From: an uncultured Campylobacter sp.
GTDB lineage: Bacteria > Campylobacterota > Campylobacteria > Campylobacterales > Campylobacteraceae
Direction: 5' to 3'
DNA length: 23,613 nucleotides
Assembly: GCA_900772495.1 (NCBI GenBank)
Contig: CAAHEJ010000106.1
Location: 1-23,613 of the forward strand
In this document: piece by piece, positions 7,580-15,827 of the stretch
Layout: each line of letters opens with the position of its first letter
Numbering within the stretch: the stretch's first letter is position 1
Made by a program: the position numbers and the translations under genes
Notes under the pieces: generated by a model
Databases searched by the model: none
What the model was told of the DNA's origin: nothing
What the model saw: the letters and a program-made list of their open reading frames with translations, nothing else

Positions 7580-8713
7580 GTGAAAATCGGCTTTTTAAGC
7601 CACGCTGGTGCGAGCGTGTATCATTTTAGAATACCTATCATCAAGGCTTTGCTTGCACGCGGTGATGAGGTTTTTGTTGTCGTGCCAAATGATGAGTATG
7701 CAAACCGCTTGCAAAAGCTGAATTTACCATTTACGCTGGTATTTTACGAGCTGCAAAGAAGTAGTGTCAATCCTTTCGTGGTTTTTAAGAATTTTTTTTC
7801 ACTTTACAAAACGCTCAAAGGCTTAAATTTAGACTTACTCCAAACAAACGCGCACAAAAGCAACACTTTGGGGATAATCGCTGCTAAATTTGCAGGCATA
7901 AAACGCTGTGTCGCCCTTGTTGAAGGGCTTGGTAGCTTTTATATAGATGAGGATTTTAAAAGCAAAATCGTGCGTTTTAGCATAAATTCACTTTATAAAA
8001 TCGCCTTTAAATGCGCCGATAAATTCATTTGCGTAAGCCACTCAAATGCCGAATTTTTAAGGAATTTAGGCTTAAAAGAAGAAAAAATCACACTCATTTC
8101 ATCAGTAGGCGTAAATTTAAAGCATTTTTGCCCGCTTAAAATCACAAGCGAACAAAGGGAGCATTTTTGCAAGCAAAATGGCATAAGAAGCGACTTGCCC
8201 ATCGTTTTAATGGTAGCTCGGGCTTTGTGGCACAAGGGCGTGCGTGAATTTTACGAGGCTGCTAGCCTGCTAAAAGGGCGTGCGAGCTTTATCTTTGTGG
8301 GCGGTTTTGATGAGAACAAATCCTGCGCGAGTTTGGAGTTTTTGCAAGGTGGTGCGGTGCATTATCTTGGCAAACGCGATGACATAGCCTTTTTGCTGAA
8401 TTTATGCGACATTTTCGCCCTGCCAAGCTACAAAGAGGGCTTTCCCCAAAGCGTGCTTGAAGCCAAAGCCTGCGCCAAAGCCTGCGTGGTAAGTGAGGTA
8501 GAAGGCTGTGTAGAAGCCGTGCGAAACGCCTTAGACGGACTTTATTGCAAGGTGCGCGATAGCAAGGATTTAAGCCAAAAAATCGCCCTTTTGCTTGATG
8601 ATGAAGCCCTGCGTAAAAATCTCTCTCAAAACGCCTTTAAAGACGCTTTAAACTACGATGAAAACGCCATTTGCGCAAAATACTTGCTTCTTTATGACGA
8701 ACTTTTTGGCTAG
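7580..8713 (+). CDS. pglA: PglA, first GalNAc transferase of the N-glycan pathway
   Basis: A GT4-family enzyme that adds the first GalNAc (alpha-1,3) to undecaprenyl-PP-diNAcBac. The 377 aa match C. jejuni PglA (376 aa) throughout: the N-terminal GFLSHAGASVYHFR, FALVEGLGSFYID-like segment (here VALVEGLGSFYID), ARALWHKGVREFYE at the second domain, and EX7E in EGFPQSVLE. The start is GTG at 7580, chosen because it gives the homologous N-terminus and has TAAGGA at 7567-7572. It begins 10 bases after the pglB stop and is the last pgl gene in the window. In C. jejuni pglC would follow; here a convergent efflux operon follows instead. Confidence 0.95.
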   Translation: MKIGFLSHAGASVYHFRIPIIKALLARGDEVFVVVPNDEYANRLQKLNLPFTLVFYELQRSSVNPFVVFKNFFSLYKTLKGLNLDLLQTNAHKSNTLGIIAAKFAGIKRCVALVEGLGSFYIDEDFKSKIVRFSINSLYKIAFKCADKFICVSHSNAEFLRNLGLKEEKITLISSVGVNLKHFCPLKITSEQREHFCKQNGIRSDLPIVLMVARALWHKGVREFYEAASLLKGRASFIFVGGFDENKSCASLEFLQGGAVHYLGKRDDIAFLLNLCDIFALPSYKEGFPQSVLEAKACAKACVVSEVEGCVEAVRNALDGLYCKVRDSKDLSQKIALLLDDEALRKNLSQNAFKDALNYDENAICAKYLLLYDELFG

Positions 8714-8719
8714 CTGTCG

Positions 8720-8753
8720 ATTTAGCTTTTGTAAATTTTTATAAAGGCTAAAT
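8720..8753. terminator. Possible hairpin between convergent pglA and cmeF
   Basis: 8720-8730 (ATTTAGCTTTT) and 8743-8753 (AAAGGCTAAAT) can form an 11-bp stem with one G-T pair around a 12-base loop. It lies in the 50-bp gap between two convergent operons, where a bidirectional terminator would be expected. There is no clear T-run on either side, so the call is tentative. Confidence 0.4.
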
Positions 8754-8763
8754 TTGCGTGCTT

Positions 8764-11700
8764 TCACACCTTTTGGCGTTCATAAATCTTGCGTAATTTG
8801 CTATCAAGTATCCACGCGAAGCGAAAGAGTGCTGGCACGACAAGCAGCGTTAAGGCTGTGGAGCTGATAAGCCCGAAAATCACAGCCACAGCCATAGGCG
8901 AGTTGCCCTCATAGCCAGCCCCGTGAGAAACAGCCAAAGGCAGCATAGCAAAAATCATCGCAAAGGTTGTCATCAAAATCGCCCGAAGTCTTGCCTTGCC
9001 AGCCTCCAAAAGTGCCACATCAGGCTCTAAACCCTCGTGGCATTTGCGATTAGCCACATCGACAAGCAAAATGGCGTTTTTGCCAACCATTCCAAAAAGC
9101 AAAATTATCGCCACCAGCACGAAAAGTGAGAAGTTATTGCCCGTGATGAAAAGTCCAAAACACACGCCCGCAAAGGCTAGGGGCATAGTTATCATTATAA
9201 CAAAGGGCAAAATCAAGCTCTCATAAAGTGCCGCAAGCACCAAGTATATCAGCACCAAGCCCAAAGCCACAGACACGGCAAAGCCGCTAACAGTTTCGCC
9301 TAGCATTCTTATAAAGCCCGAAAAAGAGTAAGTGAGCTTTGAATTTTCGCCCAAAATTTCTCCGCTCTTGCTTTCTAAAAGGCTTTTTACTGCGCCAAGT
9401 GAGATTTTGTCGTTGCTTGCGGTGATTTTTATGCTGCGGTTTTTGTTATAGCGGTTGATGACGCCCAAGTCTTCTTTGTAGGCAAAATCAACCACACTTG
9501 AAAGCTCCAAAACCACGCCGTCATTGCTTTTAATCTGTATGCGTTTGAGCGCTTCTATGTCTTGCTTGAATTTGCTATCAAAGCTCAGCACTATGTCATC
9601 TTTGCTAGCACCTGTATCCATACTGCCAACGCTTAACTGCCCAAAACTATACCCCAAAACCCCAGCGATATACTCGACATTAACATTGAGCTTTTTAGCA
9701 AGTTCTCTGTTGATACTCACGCTCACTTCGCCTTTTTTGGAGTTGCCATTATCATCTATATCGCTCACGCCGCCACTTGCTGCAAGTATGGCTTTGGCTC
9801 TTTCGCTTGCCTTTATGATTTCGTTCATATCATCGCCCAGCACCATAAACTGCACAGGATAATCAACCCCAGCTCCGTCAAATTTAGGGATTTCAAGCAC
9901 TTTAACTTTGAGCTTGTCGTTTTGAAGATTGTCTCTAAACTGCGCGACAACCTTTTTTTGTCGGTATTTTCTCTCGCTTAAAGGCTTTAATTTCACATAA
10001 ATTTTAGCCTTTTTGCTCTCTTTTGCATCAGTGTAACCCACGAGCAAATACGCATAATCCACGCTTTCATCGGCTTTTACCTTTTGCAAAATGTCAAGTG
10101 AAACCTTTTGCATAGCTTCCAAACTCACATCTTCTTTGTGTTCAAGCTGCACCTGAAATTCGCTATCATCTTCCATAGGCAAAAAATCAAGTCCAAGCCG
10201 TGAGCCTAAAAAGGCGCAAAATGCCACGACTACAAGGGCTGTGAGTATGAATTTAGTTTTGTTTGCTAGAATTTTAGCCAGCAAATTTTGATACACCTGC
10301 TCGCCCTTTCGGTAAAATGGCTCTGTTTTGTGCCAAAAGGCACTCTCAGTCGCGTTTAAAAAGCGGGCTGAAAGCGTAGGTATGAGAAAGACGGCGACTA
10401 AAAAGCTCACTATAACGCCACTTGCCACGCTTATGCCAAGCGCGTTAAAGAAAAGCCCCGGGACGCTGTCCATATAAGAAATAGGCACAAACACGCACAA
10501 AAGCACCACGCTAATGCTTAAAACGCTAAATCCTATCTCTTGTATGCCTTGGAAAGCAGCCTTTAAAGGCGGCATAGTGTGGGATTTTTTGCTGATATTT
10601 TCGATGACAACTATGGCATCATCGACAAAAATGCCTATGCTTAAAGTAAGGGCGATGAAGGTCAGGCGGTTTAAATCAAAGCCCATCATATCGATGAGAA
10701 AAAAGGTAGAGATGATAGAAGTGGGTATGGCTATGGAGGCGATTAAAGTCGCGCTTTTGTTTCGCAAAAACAAAAACACGATGATGATGGTTAAAACAAT
10801 GCCAAGCAGCATATCTTTGATGACTTGCAAAAGGTGCTTTGCTATGTTTTGACTTTTATCAAACACGACTTTTATGGCTATGTTGTCCCCAGCGATTTTT
10901 TGCAGTTCGGCTAAATTTGCCTTGACATTTCGTATCATTTTAAGGGCGTTGTAGCCGCTTACCTTGCCGATTTCTAAAAGCACGCCATCACTCTCTAAAA
11001 ACGCCACTTGCTTTTTGTCCTCATAGCCTTGCTTTATGCTTGCGACATCGCTAAGAAAGACACCGGGCATTAGCCTTAAATTTTCAAGCTCTCTCACGCT
11101 TACTGCCTCAAAATAACCCTTGACTATGTAAATGCTTTCAGCGTTTTCAAGCTCGCCTAAGGCTTGCTTGAAATTTTGACTTTTGATGATATTTGCGACA
11201 TCAAGCGCGTTTAAGTGGTATTTGCTCAAACTCACAGGGTCAAGCTCTATGCGAATTTGTGGCTTTAAAAAGCCCACTTGCTCGACATTTCCCACGCCCT
11301 TAACCCTTTGCAAAAAGGGCTTTAACTTCTCATCAATGCTTCGCATAAGCTCCAAACTATCGCCGTTTTTGCTTTGCAAAAAAAGGCTTATGCTCGCACC
11401 GCTGTCTGATGGCACTTTTTCGATTTTAGGCTTTACGGGCAGGCTTAAAGCGCCGATTTTATCACGCACATCATTTGCCGCCACTTCTAAATTTTTACTC
11501 AGCTCAAATTCGATAAAGGTAACGCTAAAATTGTCAAAAGAGCTTGAATTTATGCTTTTTATGCCGTCAATCTCACTGAGCGCGTTTTCGATTTCTTTGG
11601 TGATTTTGCTCTCTACAAAGCTCAAATCCCCATTAACAGCCGCCGTTACTTTAACAAGCGGTATGCTCACACTTGGAAACAAATTCACAGGCATAGTAAA

Positions 11701-11781
11701 AACTGAGATAAAACCAAAAACGATAAGCCCCATAAAAAACATAAGTGTGGTTATAGGGCGGTTGATAGCGAGTTTATACAT
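8764..11781 (-). CDS. cmeF: CmeF, inner-membrane RND efflux transporter
   Basis: The proton-driven pump of the CmeDEF tripartite efflux system, which in C. jejuni exports antimicrobials and bile-type compounds alongside the main CmeABC pump. The length (1005 aa) equals that I recall for C. jejuni CmeF. It starts INRPITTLMFF, typical of RND proteins. A large periplasmic loop follows the first helix, and SIGIFVDDAIVVIEN contains the paired proton-relay aspartates D387 and D388 in TM4. A second loop and helix cluster duplicate the plan, with GMVGKNAILLVDVANR near the C-terminus. The ATG directly abuts the cmeE stop, with GAGG upstream. Substrates cannot be read from sequence. Confidence 0.92.
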   Translation of the reverse strand: MYKLAINRPITTLMFFMGLIVFGFISVFTMPVNLFPSVSIPLVKVTAAVNGDLSFVESKITKEIENALSEIDGIKSINSSSFDNFSVTFIEFELSKNLEVAANDVRDKIGALSLPVKPKIEKVPSDSGASISLFLQSKNGDSLELMRSIDEKLKPFLQRVKGVGNVEQVGFLKPQIRIELDPVSLSKYHLNALDVANIIKSQNFKQALGELENAESIYIVKGYFEAVSVRELENLRLMPGVFLSDVASIKQGYEDKKQVAFLESDGVLLEIGKVSGYNALKMIRNVKANLAELQKIAGDNIAIKVVFDKSQNIAKHLLQVIKDMLLGIVLTIIIVFLFLRNKSATLIASIAIPTSIISTFFLIDMMGFDLNRLTFIALTLSIGIFVDDAIVVIENISKKSHTMPPLKAAFQGIQEIGFSVLSISVVLLCVFVPISYMDSVPGLFFNALGISVASGVIVSFLVAVFLIPTLSARFLNATESAFWHKTEPFYRKGEQVYQNLLAKILANKTKFILTALVVVAFCAFLGSRLGLDFLPMEDDSEFQVQLEHKEDVSLEAMQKVSLDILQKVKADESVDYAYLLVGYTDAKESKKAKIYVKLKPLSERKYRQKKVVAQFRDNLQNDKLKVKVLEIPKFDGAGVDYPVQFMVLGDDMNEIIKASERAKAILAASGGVSDIDDNGNSKKGEVSVSINRELAKKLNVNVEYIAGVLGYSFGQLSVGSMDTGASKDDIVLSFDSKFKQDIEALKRIQIKSNDGVVLELSSVVDFAYKEDLGVINRYNKNRSIKITASNDKISLGAVKSLLESKSGEILGENSKLTYSFSGFIRMLGETVSGFAVSVALGLVLIYLVLAALYESLILPFVIMITMPLAFAGVCFGLFITGNNFSLFVLVAIILLFGMVGKNAILLVDVANRKCHEGLEPDVALLEAGKARLRAILMTTFAMIFAMLPLAVSHGAGYEGNSPMAVAVIFGLISSTALTLLVVPALFRFAWILDSKLRKIYERQKV

Positions 11782-12516
11782 TTAATTTACCTCTATCACG
11801 CCCTCGCCAAAAAGCCCCGGGGTTAAATTTGTGGTGTAAATTTCAGCAAAAATCTTGCGCGTTTTTATGTCTATGCTTGGATAAACAAGGGCGATTTTCG
11901 CTTCTTTTTGTTCGCCATTTATCTTGTAGCGGTAGGTTTGCCCTACTTTCACCTTGTCTTTGAATTTCTCATCAAAACTTATGACAAGCTTGACATCAGG
12001 GTATGAAAACATCTCCATAACTACTTGCTGCACGGGCGCAACGCCTTGTGCTAAATCAATATACTTTGCTGAAATGATACCATCGTAAGGCGCGCGCAAA
12101 ATTTTCTTTTCAAGGGCGTCTTCAAAGCGCTCTATGTTGATTTTAGCTTTTGCAAGGTTGAGTTCTGCTTGCTTAAAGCCCGCTTCAATGTCCTCAAAGC
12201 TCTGTTTGTCGATGACATTTTGCACTTGCTTGAATTTATCCATTTTGCTTTTAGCGTTGTTGTAGGCTATCTGCGCTAAGCCCAGCTCGTTTTTAGCGTT
12301 TTTAAGCCCTATTTGCTCGCTTGTGTTGTTGAGCGTGATTAAAATATCGCCCTTTTTTACTTGCTTTGACACGCTTACTTTGATTTCTTTGACTATGCCG
12401 CCTACTTCAAAGGCAAGTTTGCTTTGATTTATCGCAAAAACATCAAAGCTAGCGTAAATTTCTTCTGCTAAAAGCCCTGTAAAAAGGCTCATCACAAGGA
12501 CAAAAATTCTTTTCAT
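11782..12516 (-). CDS. cmeE: CmeE, periplasmic adaptor (membrane fusion protein) of the CmeDEF pump
   Basis: Links the inner-membrane CmeF to the outer-membrane CmeD. The 244 aa agree with the short C. jejuni CmeE (about 246 aa). A Sec-type signal peptide covers about residues 1-17 (MKRIFVLVMSLFTGLLA) with no lipobox cysteine. The first half of a biotinyl-lipoyl-like domain (AFEVGGIVKEIKVSVSKQVKKG) is followed by a short coiled-coil hairpin (about 65-130), the second lipoyl half (LRAPYDGIISAKYI), and a beta-barrel segment. No D/E-X-N-X-S/T sequon was found in it, although several N-X-S/T sites occur. The start overlaps the cmeD stop (ATGA) and has AAGGAT upstream. Confidence 0.9.
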   Translation of the reverse strand: MKRIFVLVMSLFTGLLAEEIYASFDVFAINQSKLAFEVGGIVKEIKVSVSKQVKKGDILITLNNTSEQIGLKNAKNELGLAQIAYNNAKSKMDKFKQVQNVIDKQSFEDIEAGFKQAELNLAKAKINIERFEDALEKKILRAPYDGIISAKYIDLAQGVAPVQQVVMEMFSYPDVKLVISFDEKFKDKVKVGQTYRYKINGEQKEAKIALVYPSIDIKTRKIFAEIYTTNLTPGLFGEGVIEVN

Positions 12517-13796
12517 TGCACTATCCTTTCTTTTATGTCAATGCCCGAAACAAAGTAGTAACGGGCTTTTGTGATTTCAAATTCATTTTTAGCAAGCTCC
12601 AAATCGCTTTGCGCCTTAAATTTGCTCTCCAAAGCCTGCAAATAGTCGTTATAAGAGTTTAGCCCTGCGACATATTTTCTATCAACACTCTCAAAAGCAA
12701 GGCTCGCGGCTTCATTTGCTAGGCTTAAAGCCTCTATTTGCTCGCGCAAAACTCTCAACTCTTTTTGCAAAAAATCAATTTCAAGTTTGTTTTTTCGCTC
12801 GACATAATTTGCATTTAACGCCTGAATTTGATACTCCAAACGCTCGCTTTCTACCTTTGCGCTTGTGGAGAAAAAGTCAAAAATTTTCCACTCAAAGCCG
12901 ATGAAAAATTCGTTATTTTTTGCATTTTTTTTGAAATACTCATCTAAATTTAAGCCCATCATCGCAAGTGTGGGCGGGATTTCTAACGCGTAGTTGTTGC
13001 GGTAAAAGCCAAAATTATCTCTCAAAAAAAAGCGCGGCAAATAGCTTGCTCTTGCGCTTTCAAGCTTGTTTTTAGCGATATTTGCTTGCTCTTTTGCGAT
13101 TAAAATCTCCAAGCTCTTTCCGCTCTCAAAGCCCAAGTCTTTGAGCCTTGCTTCGCCTTGCGGGGTGAAATTTTGCTGGCTTAACTCTTGCAAACCCTTT
13201 TCAACCTCCATAAGTTTTAAGCGATTTTTATGCAGTTCAAGGCTGGTTAAGTGAAATTTAGCCCGCACGCTTTCAAGCGCGTCCTTTGCCGCAAGCCCCG
13301 CCTTGTAAAACTCTTCAAGGCGAATGAGCGTGTTTTTGAGCGACAACTCTTTTTGCTCGCTGGCTTTTATCAGGCTTTGCAGGCTTTGGTAGTTAAGATA
13401 AAGCGTGGTTGCGCTGAGTGCTAGGTAGTTTTTGCTTTGCTCTTTGGCTAAATTTGCGAGCTTTTCGCCCGCTTTTAAGGCTTGTAAATTCGCCTCTCTT
13501 TTGCCTCCATCATAGAGTAAAAAATTCAAACTCAACTTCGCAAAAAGGCTATTTTTGGGGCTTGTAAGAAAGTTATCAAAGCCATTACTCAAATACCCGC
13601 CTTGCAAAGAAAGCTCTGGCAAATACGCCCGCGCCACGCTTTTGCGCTCATTTTGCGCCTTAAAAGCGGCAAGCTCACGCATCAAATACTCTTCATTTTT
13701 AAGACTCAAATCAATGAGTTCGTTTAAATTTGACGCGAAAATGCTTGTCGTGCAAAATGTAAGCAAAGCACCGAAAAAAAGCCCTTTAAAGCCCAT
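12513..13796 (-). CDS. cmeD: CmeD, outer-membrane efflux channel (TolC family)
   Basis: The TolC-like outer-membrane exit duct of CmeDEF and first gene of the operon. The 427 aa are close to C. jejuni CmeD (about 424). An N-terminal signal peptide ends near FASNLNELID. Two internally similar halves, rich in heptad-type Leu/Ala/Glu patterns (about 40-210 and 235-420), correspond to the helical outer-membrane efflux protein repeats. There is no lipobox cysteine, unlike many OprM-type channels. The ATG at 13796 has AAGG about 8 bases upstream and a TGCTATAAT promoter box at 13828-13836. Confidence 0.9.
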   Translation of the reverse strand: MGFKGLFFGALLTFCTTSIFASNLNELIDLSLKNEEYLMRELAAFKAQNERKSVARAYLPELSLQGGYLSNGFDNFLTSPKNSLFAKLSLNFLLYDGGKREANLQALKAGEKLANLAKEQSKNYLALSATTLYLNYQSLQSLIKASEQKELSLKNTLIRLEEFYKAGLAAKDALESVRAKFHLTSLELHKNRLKLMEVEKGLQELSQQNFTPQGEARLKDLGFESGKSLEILIAKEQANIAKNKLESARASYLPRFFLRDNFGFYRNNYALEIPPTLAMMGLNLDEYFKKNAKNNEFFIGFEWKIFDFFSTSAKVESERLEYQIQALNANYVERKNKLEIDFLQKELRVLREQIEALSLANEAASLAFESVDRKYVAGLNSYNDYLQALESKFKAQSDLELAKNEFEITKARYYFVSGIDIKERIVQ

Positions 13797-13827
13797 TTAA
13801 AAACCTTAAATTTTTTATTTTTGTGAA

Positions 13828-13836
13828 ATTATAGCA
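13828..13836 (-). promoter_or_regulatory. Extended -10 of the cmeDEF promoter
   Basis: On the minus strand the sequence reads TGCTATAAT, a perfect extended -10 (TATAAT at 13833-13828), 32 bases before the cmeD ATG. Campylobacter sigma-70 promoters typically rely on an extended -10 without a conserved -35. No obvious dyad operator of the CmeR type was recognised. Confidence 0.65.
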
Positions 13837-13866
13837 TTAAATAGCAAATTTATCTTAATGAAAGGC

Positions 13867-13880
13867 TTTTTTGCTACAAT
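13867..13880 (+). promoter_or_regulatory. Sigma-70 promoter of lepA
   Basis: A T-run followed by G and TACAAT (TTTTTTGCTACAAT; -10 at 13875-13880) fits the Campylobacter pattern of a T-rich -16 region and a TATAAT-like -10. It lies about 23 bases upstream of the lepA start, so the leader would be short. It is divergent from the cmeD promoter in the same ~105-bp gap. Confidence 0.6.
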
Positions 13881-13905
13881 ACCCCTTTAAATTCAAGGCA
13901 AAATG

Positions 13906-15696
13906 ATGACAAACATTAGAAATTTCTCTATCATCGCGCACATAGACCACGGCAAAAGCACGCTGGCTGATTGCATCATCAGCGAGTGCAACGCCATAAA
14001 CGAGCGGCAAATGTCCGCGCAAGTTATGGACACTATGGACATAGAAAAAGAGCGCGGCATAACGATAAAAGCACAATCCGTGCGCCTTGAATACGAATTT
14101 AGCGGGCAAAAATACCTTTTAAATCTCATCGACACGCCCGGACACGCGGATTTTAGCTATGAAGTAAGCCGAAGTTTAGCAAGCTGTGAAGGGGCTTTGC
14201 TCGTTGTTGATGCAAGTCAAGGCGTGCAGGCTCAAACCATAGCAAATGTTTATATCGCCCTAGAACACAACCTTGAAATAATCCCCGTCATCAACAAAAT
14301 CGATTTGCCACAAGCTGACATAGACAAGGTAAAGCACGAGATAGAGCATATCATCGGCATTGACTGCGCTGATGCCATTTGCGTGAGCGCAAAAACAGGG
14401 CAGGGCATAAAAGAGCTGATAGAAGCCATAATAGAGCGAATTCCTGCCCCAAATGGCGATGAAAATGCGCCGACAAAGGCTCTCATTTATGATAGCTGGT
14501 TTGACAATTACCTTGGCGCGCTGGCACTCGTGCGCGTGTATGAGGGCAGCATAGCTAAAAACGATGAAGTGCTGGTGCTGAGCACGCAAAAGCGGCATTT
14601 CGTGCAGGATTTGCTGTATCCGCACCCATTAAGCCCTATCAAAACGCCTATTTTAAAGGCTGGGGAAGTTGGCATAGTGGTGCTTGGGCTTAAAACTCTG
14701 GGCGATGTGCAAGTGGGCGATACCATAACACTCACAAAAAACAAGGCGCAAGCGGCGATTGCTGGCTTTGAAAAGGCAAAAGCCTTTGTTTTTGCGGGAC
14801 TTTACCCCATAGACACGGATAAATTCGAGGACTTGCGAGACGCGCTTGAAAAGCTCAAACTCAACGACAGCTCCATTACCTACGAGCCTGAAACCTCGCT
14901 GGCACTTGGCTTTGGCTTTCGCGTGGGCTTTTTGGGGCTTTTGCATATGGAAGTGATTAAAGAGCGCTTAGAGCGTGAATTTCACTTGGATTTAATCGCC
15001 ACAGCGCCTACGGTTACTTATGAAGTTTATTTAACGGACGGGCAAATGGTGCAAATTCAAAACCCAAACGAACTGCCCGCCACAAACAAAATCGCCCTCA
15101 TCAAAGAGCCTTTTGTCAAGGCTACCATCATCACGCCGAGCGAATTTTTGGGCAATCTCATCACGCTTTTAAACCGCAAACGCGGCATTCAAACCAAAAT
15201 GGACTATATCACGCCCCAACGCGTCCTGCTTGAATATGATTTGCCCTTAAATGAAATCATAATGGACTTTTATGACAAGCTCAAAAGCCTTACAAAGGGC
15301 TATGCGAGCTTTGATTATGAGCCAAGTGGCTTTGTGGAGGGCGATTTAATCAAACTTGATATAAAGGTTGCTGGCGAAAATGTCGATGCGCTCAGTATCA
15401 TCGTGCCAAATGAAAAGGCGATGAGCAAAGGACGCGAGCTAGTAAAAGCGATGAAAGAAATCGTGCCAAGACAGCTTTTTGAAGTCGCCATACAAGCAAG
15501 CATAGGCAACAAAATCATCGCCCGCGAAACCATAAAATCAATGGGAAAAAATGTAACGGCAAAGTGCTATGGTGGCGACATTACGCGCAAACGAAAACTG
15601 CTTGAAAAGCAAAAAGAAGGCAAAAAACGAATGAAAGCCATAGGCAAGGTGAATTTGCCCCAAGAAGCCTTTTTGAGTGTGCTTAAAATAGACTGA
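13906..15696 (+). CDS. lepA: LepA (EF4), ribosome-associated translational GTPase
   Basis: A cytoplasmic GTPase that acts on the ribosome (back-translocation or initiation-related roles are proposed). Two ATGs lie in tandem at 13903 and 13906. I favour 13906 (596 aa; C. jejuni 598), 7 bases after AAGG at 13895-13898. G1 is AHIDHGKST (11-19), switch I includes EKERGITIKA, G3 is DTPGH (76-80), G4 NKID, and G5 SAK. The C-terminal domain ends GKVNLPQEAFLSVLK, typical of LepA. Residue 81 after DTPGH is Ala (GCG, 14146-14148), where EF-G/LepA proteins almost always have Val. Otherwise the match to C. jejuni LepA is very high. Confidence 0.97.
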   Translation: MTNIRNFSIIAHIDHGKSTLADCIISECNAINERQMSAQVMDTMDIEKERGITIKAQSVRLEYEFSGQKYLLNLIDTPGHADFSYEVSRSLASCEGALLVVDASQGVQAQTIANVYIALEHNLEIIPVINKIDLPQADIDKVKHEIEHIIGIDCADAICVSAKTGQGIKELIEAIIERIPAPNGDENAPTKALIYDSWFDNYLGALALVRVYEGSIAKNDEVLVLSTQKRHFVQDLLYPHPLSPIKTPILKAGEVGIVVLGLKTLGDVQVGDTITLTKNKAQAAIAGFEKAKAFVFAGLYPIDTDKFEDLRDALEKLKLNDSSITYEPETSLALGFGFRVGFLGLLHMEVIKERLEREFHLDLIATAPTVTYEVYLTDGQMVQIQNPNELPATNKIALIKEPFVKATIITPSEFLGNLITLLNRKRGIQTKMDYITPQRVLLEYDLPLNEIIMDFYDKLKSLTKGYASFDYEPSGFVEGDLIKLDIKVAGENVDALSIIVPNEKAMSKGRELVKAMKEIVPRQLFEVAIQASIGNKIIARETIKSMGKNVTAKCYGGDITRKRKLLEKQKEGKKRMKAIGKVNLPQEAFLSVLKID

Positions 15697-15793
15697 AAAT
15701 TATCTTTTATTTTGGTGTTGCGGGATAACTCATAAATTTGTGATAAAAAGTGTGAATTTATAGGTATTTGAGTTAAAATTAAAGTTTAAAAGC

Positions 15794-15820
15794 GCAAGAG
15801 TGCTAAAATGCACTCTTTGC
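15794..15820. terminator. Hairpin terminator between convergent lepA and the DASS transporter gene
   Basis: Arms 15794-15803 (GCAAGAGTGC) and 15810-15820 (GCACTCTTTGC) pair with one bulged base around a 6-base TAAAAT loop. On the minus strand the hairpin is followed by TTTT at once and then more T-rich sequence, so it fits best as the terminator of the transporter gene. It may also stop transcripts from lepA. A second perfect palindrome, GGCTTTAAAGCC, lies at 15824-15835 over the transporter stop codon. Confidence 0.7.
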
Positions 15821-15827
15821 TTAGGCT

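Noticed and set aside
11183..11785. 200-codon open frame on the plus strand opposite cmeF
   Set aside because: Antisense shadow of the cmeF coding region, with no ribosome binding site, no recognisable domain, and composition mirroring the real gene.
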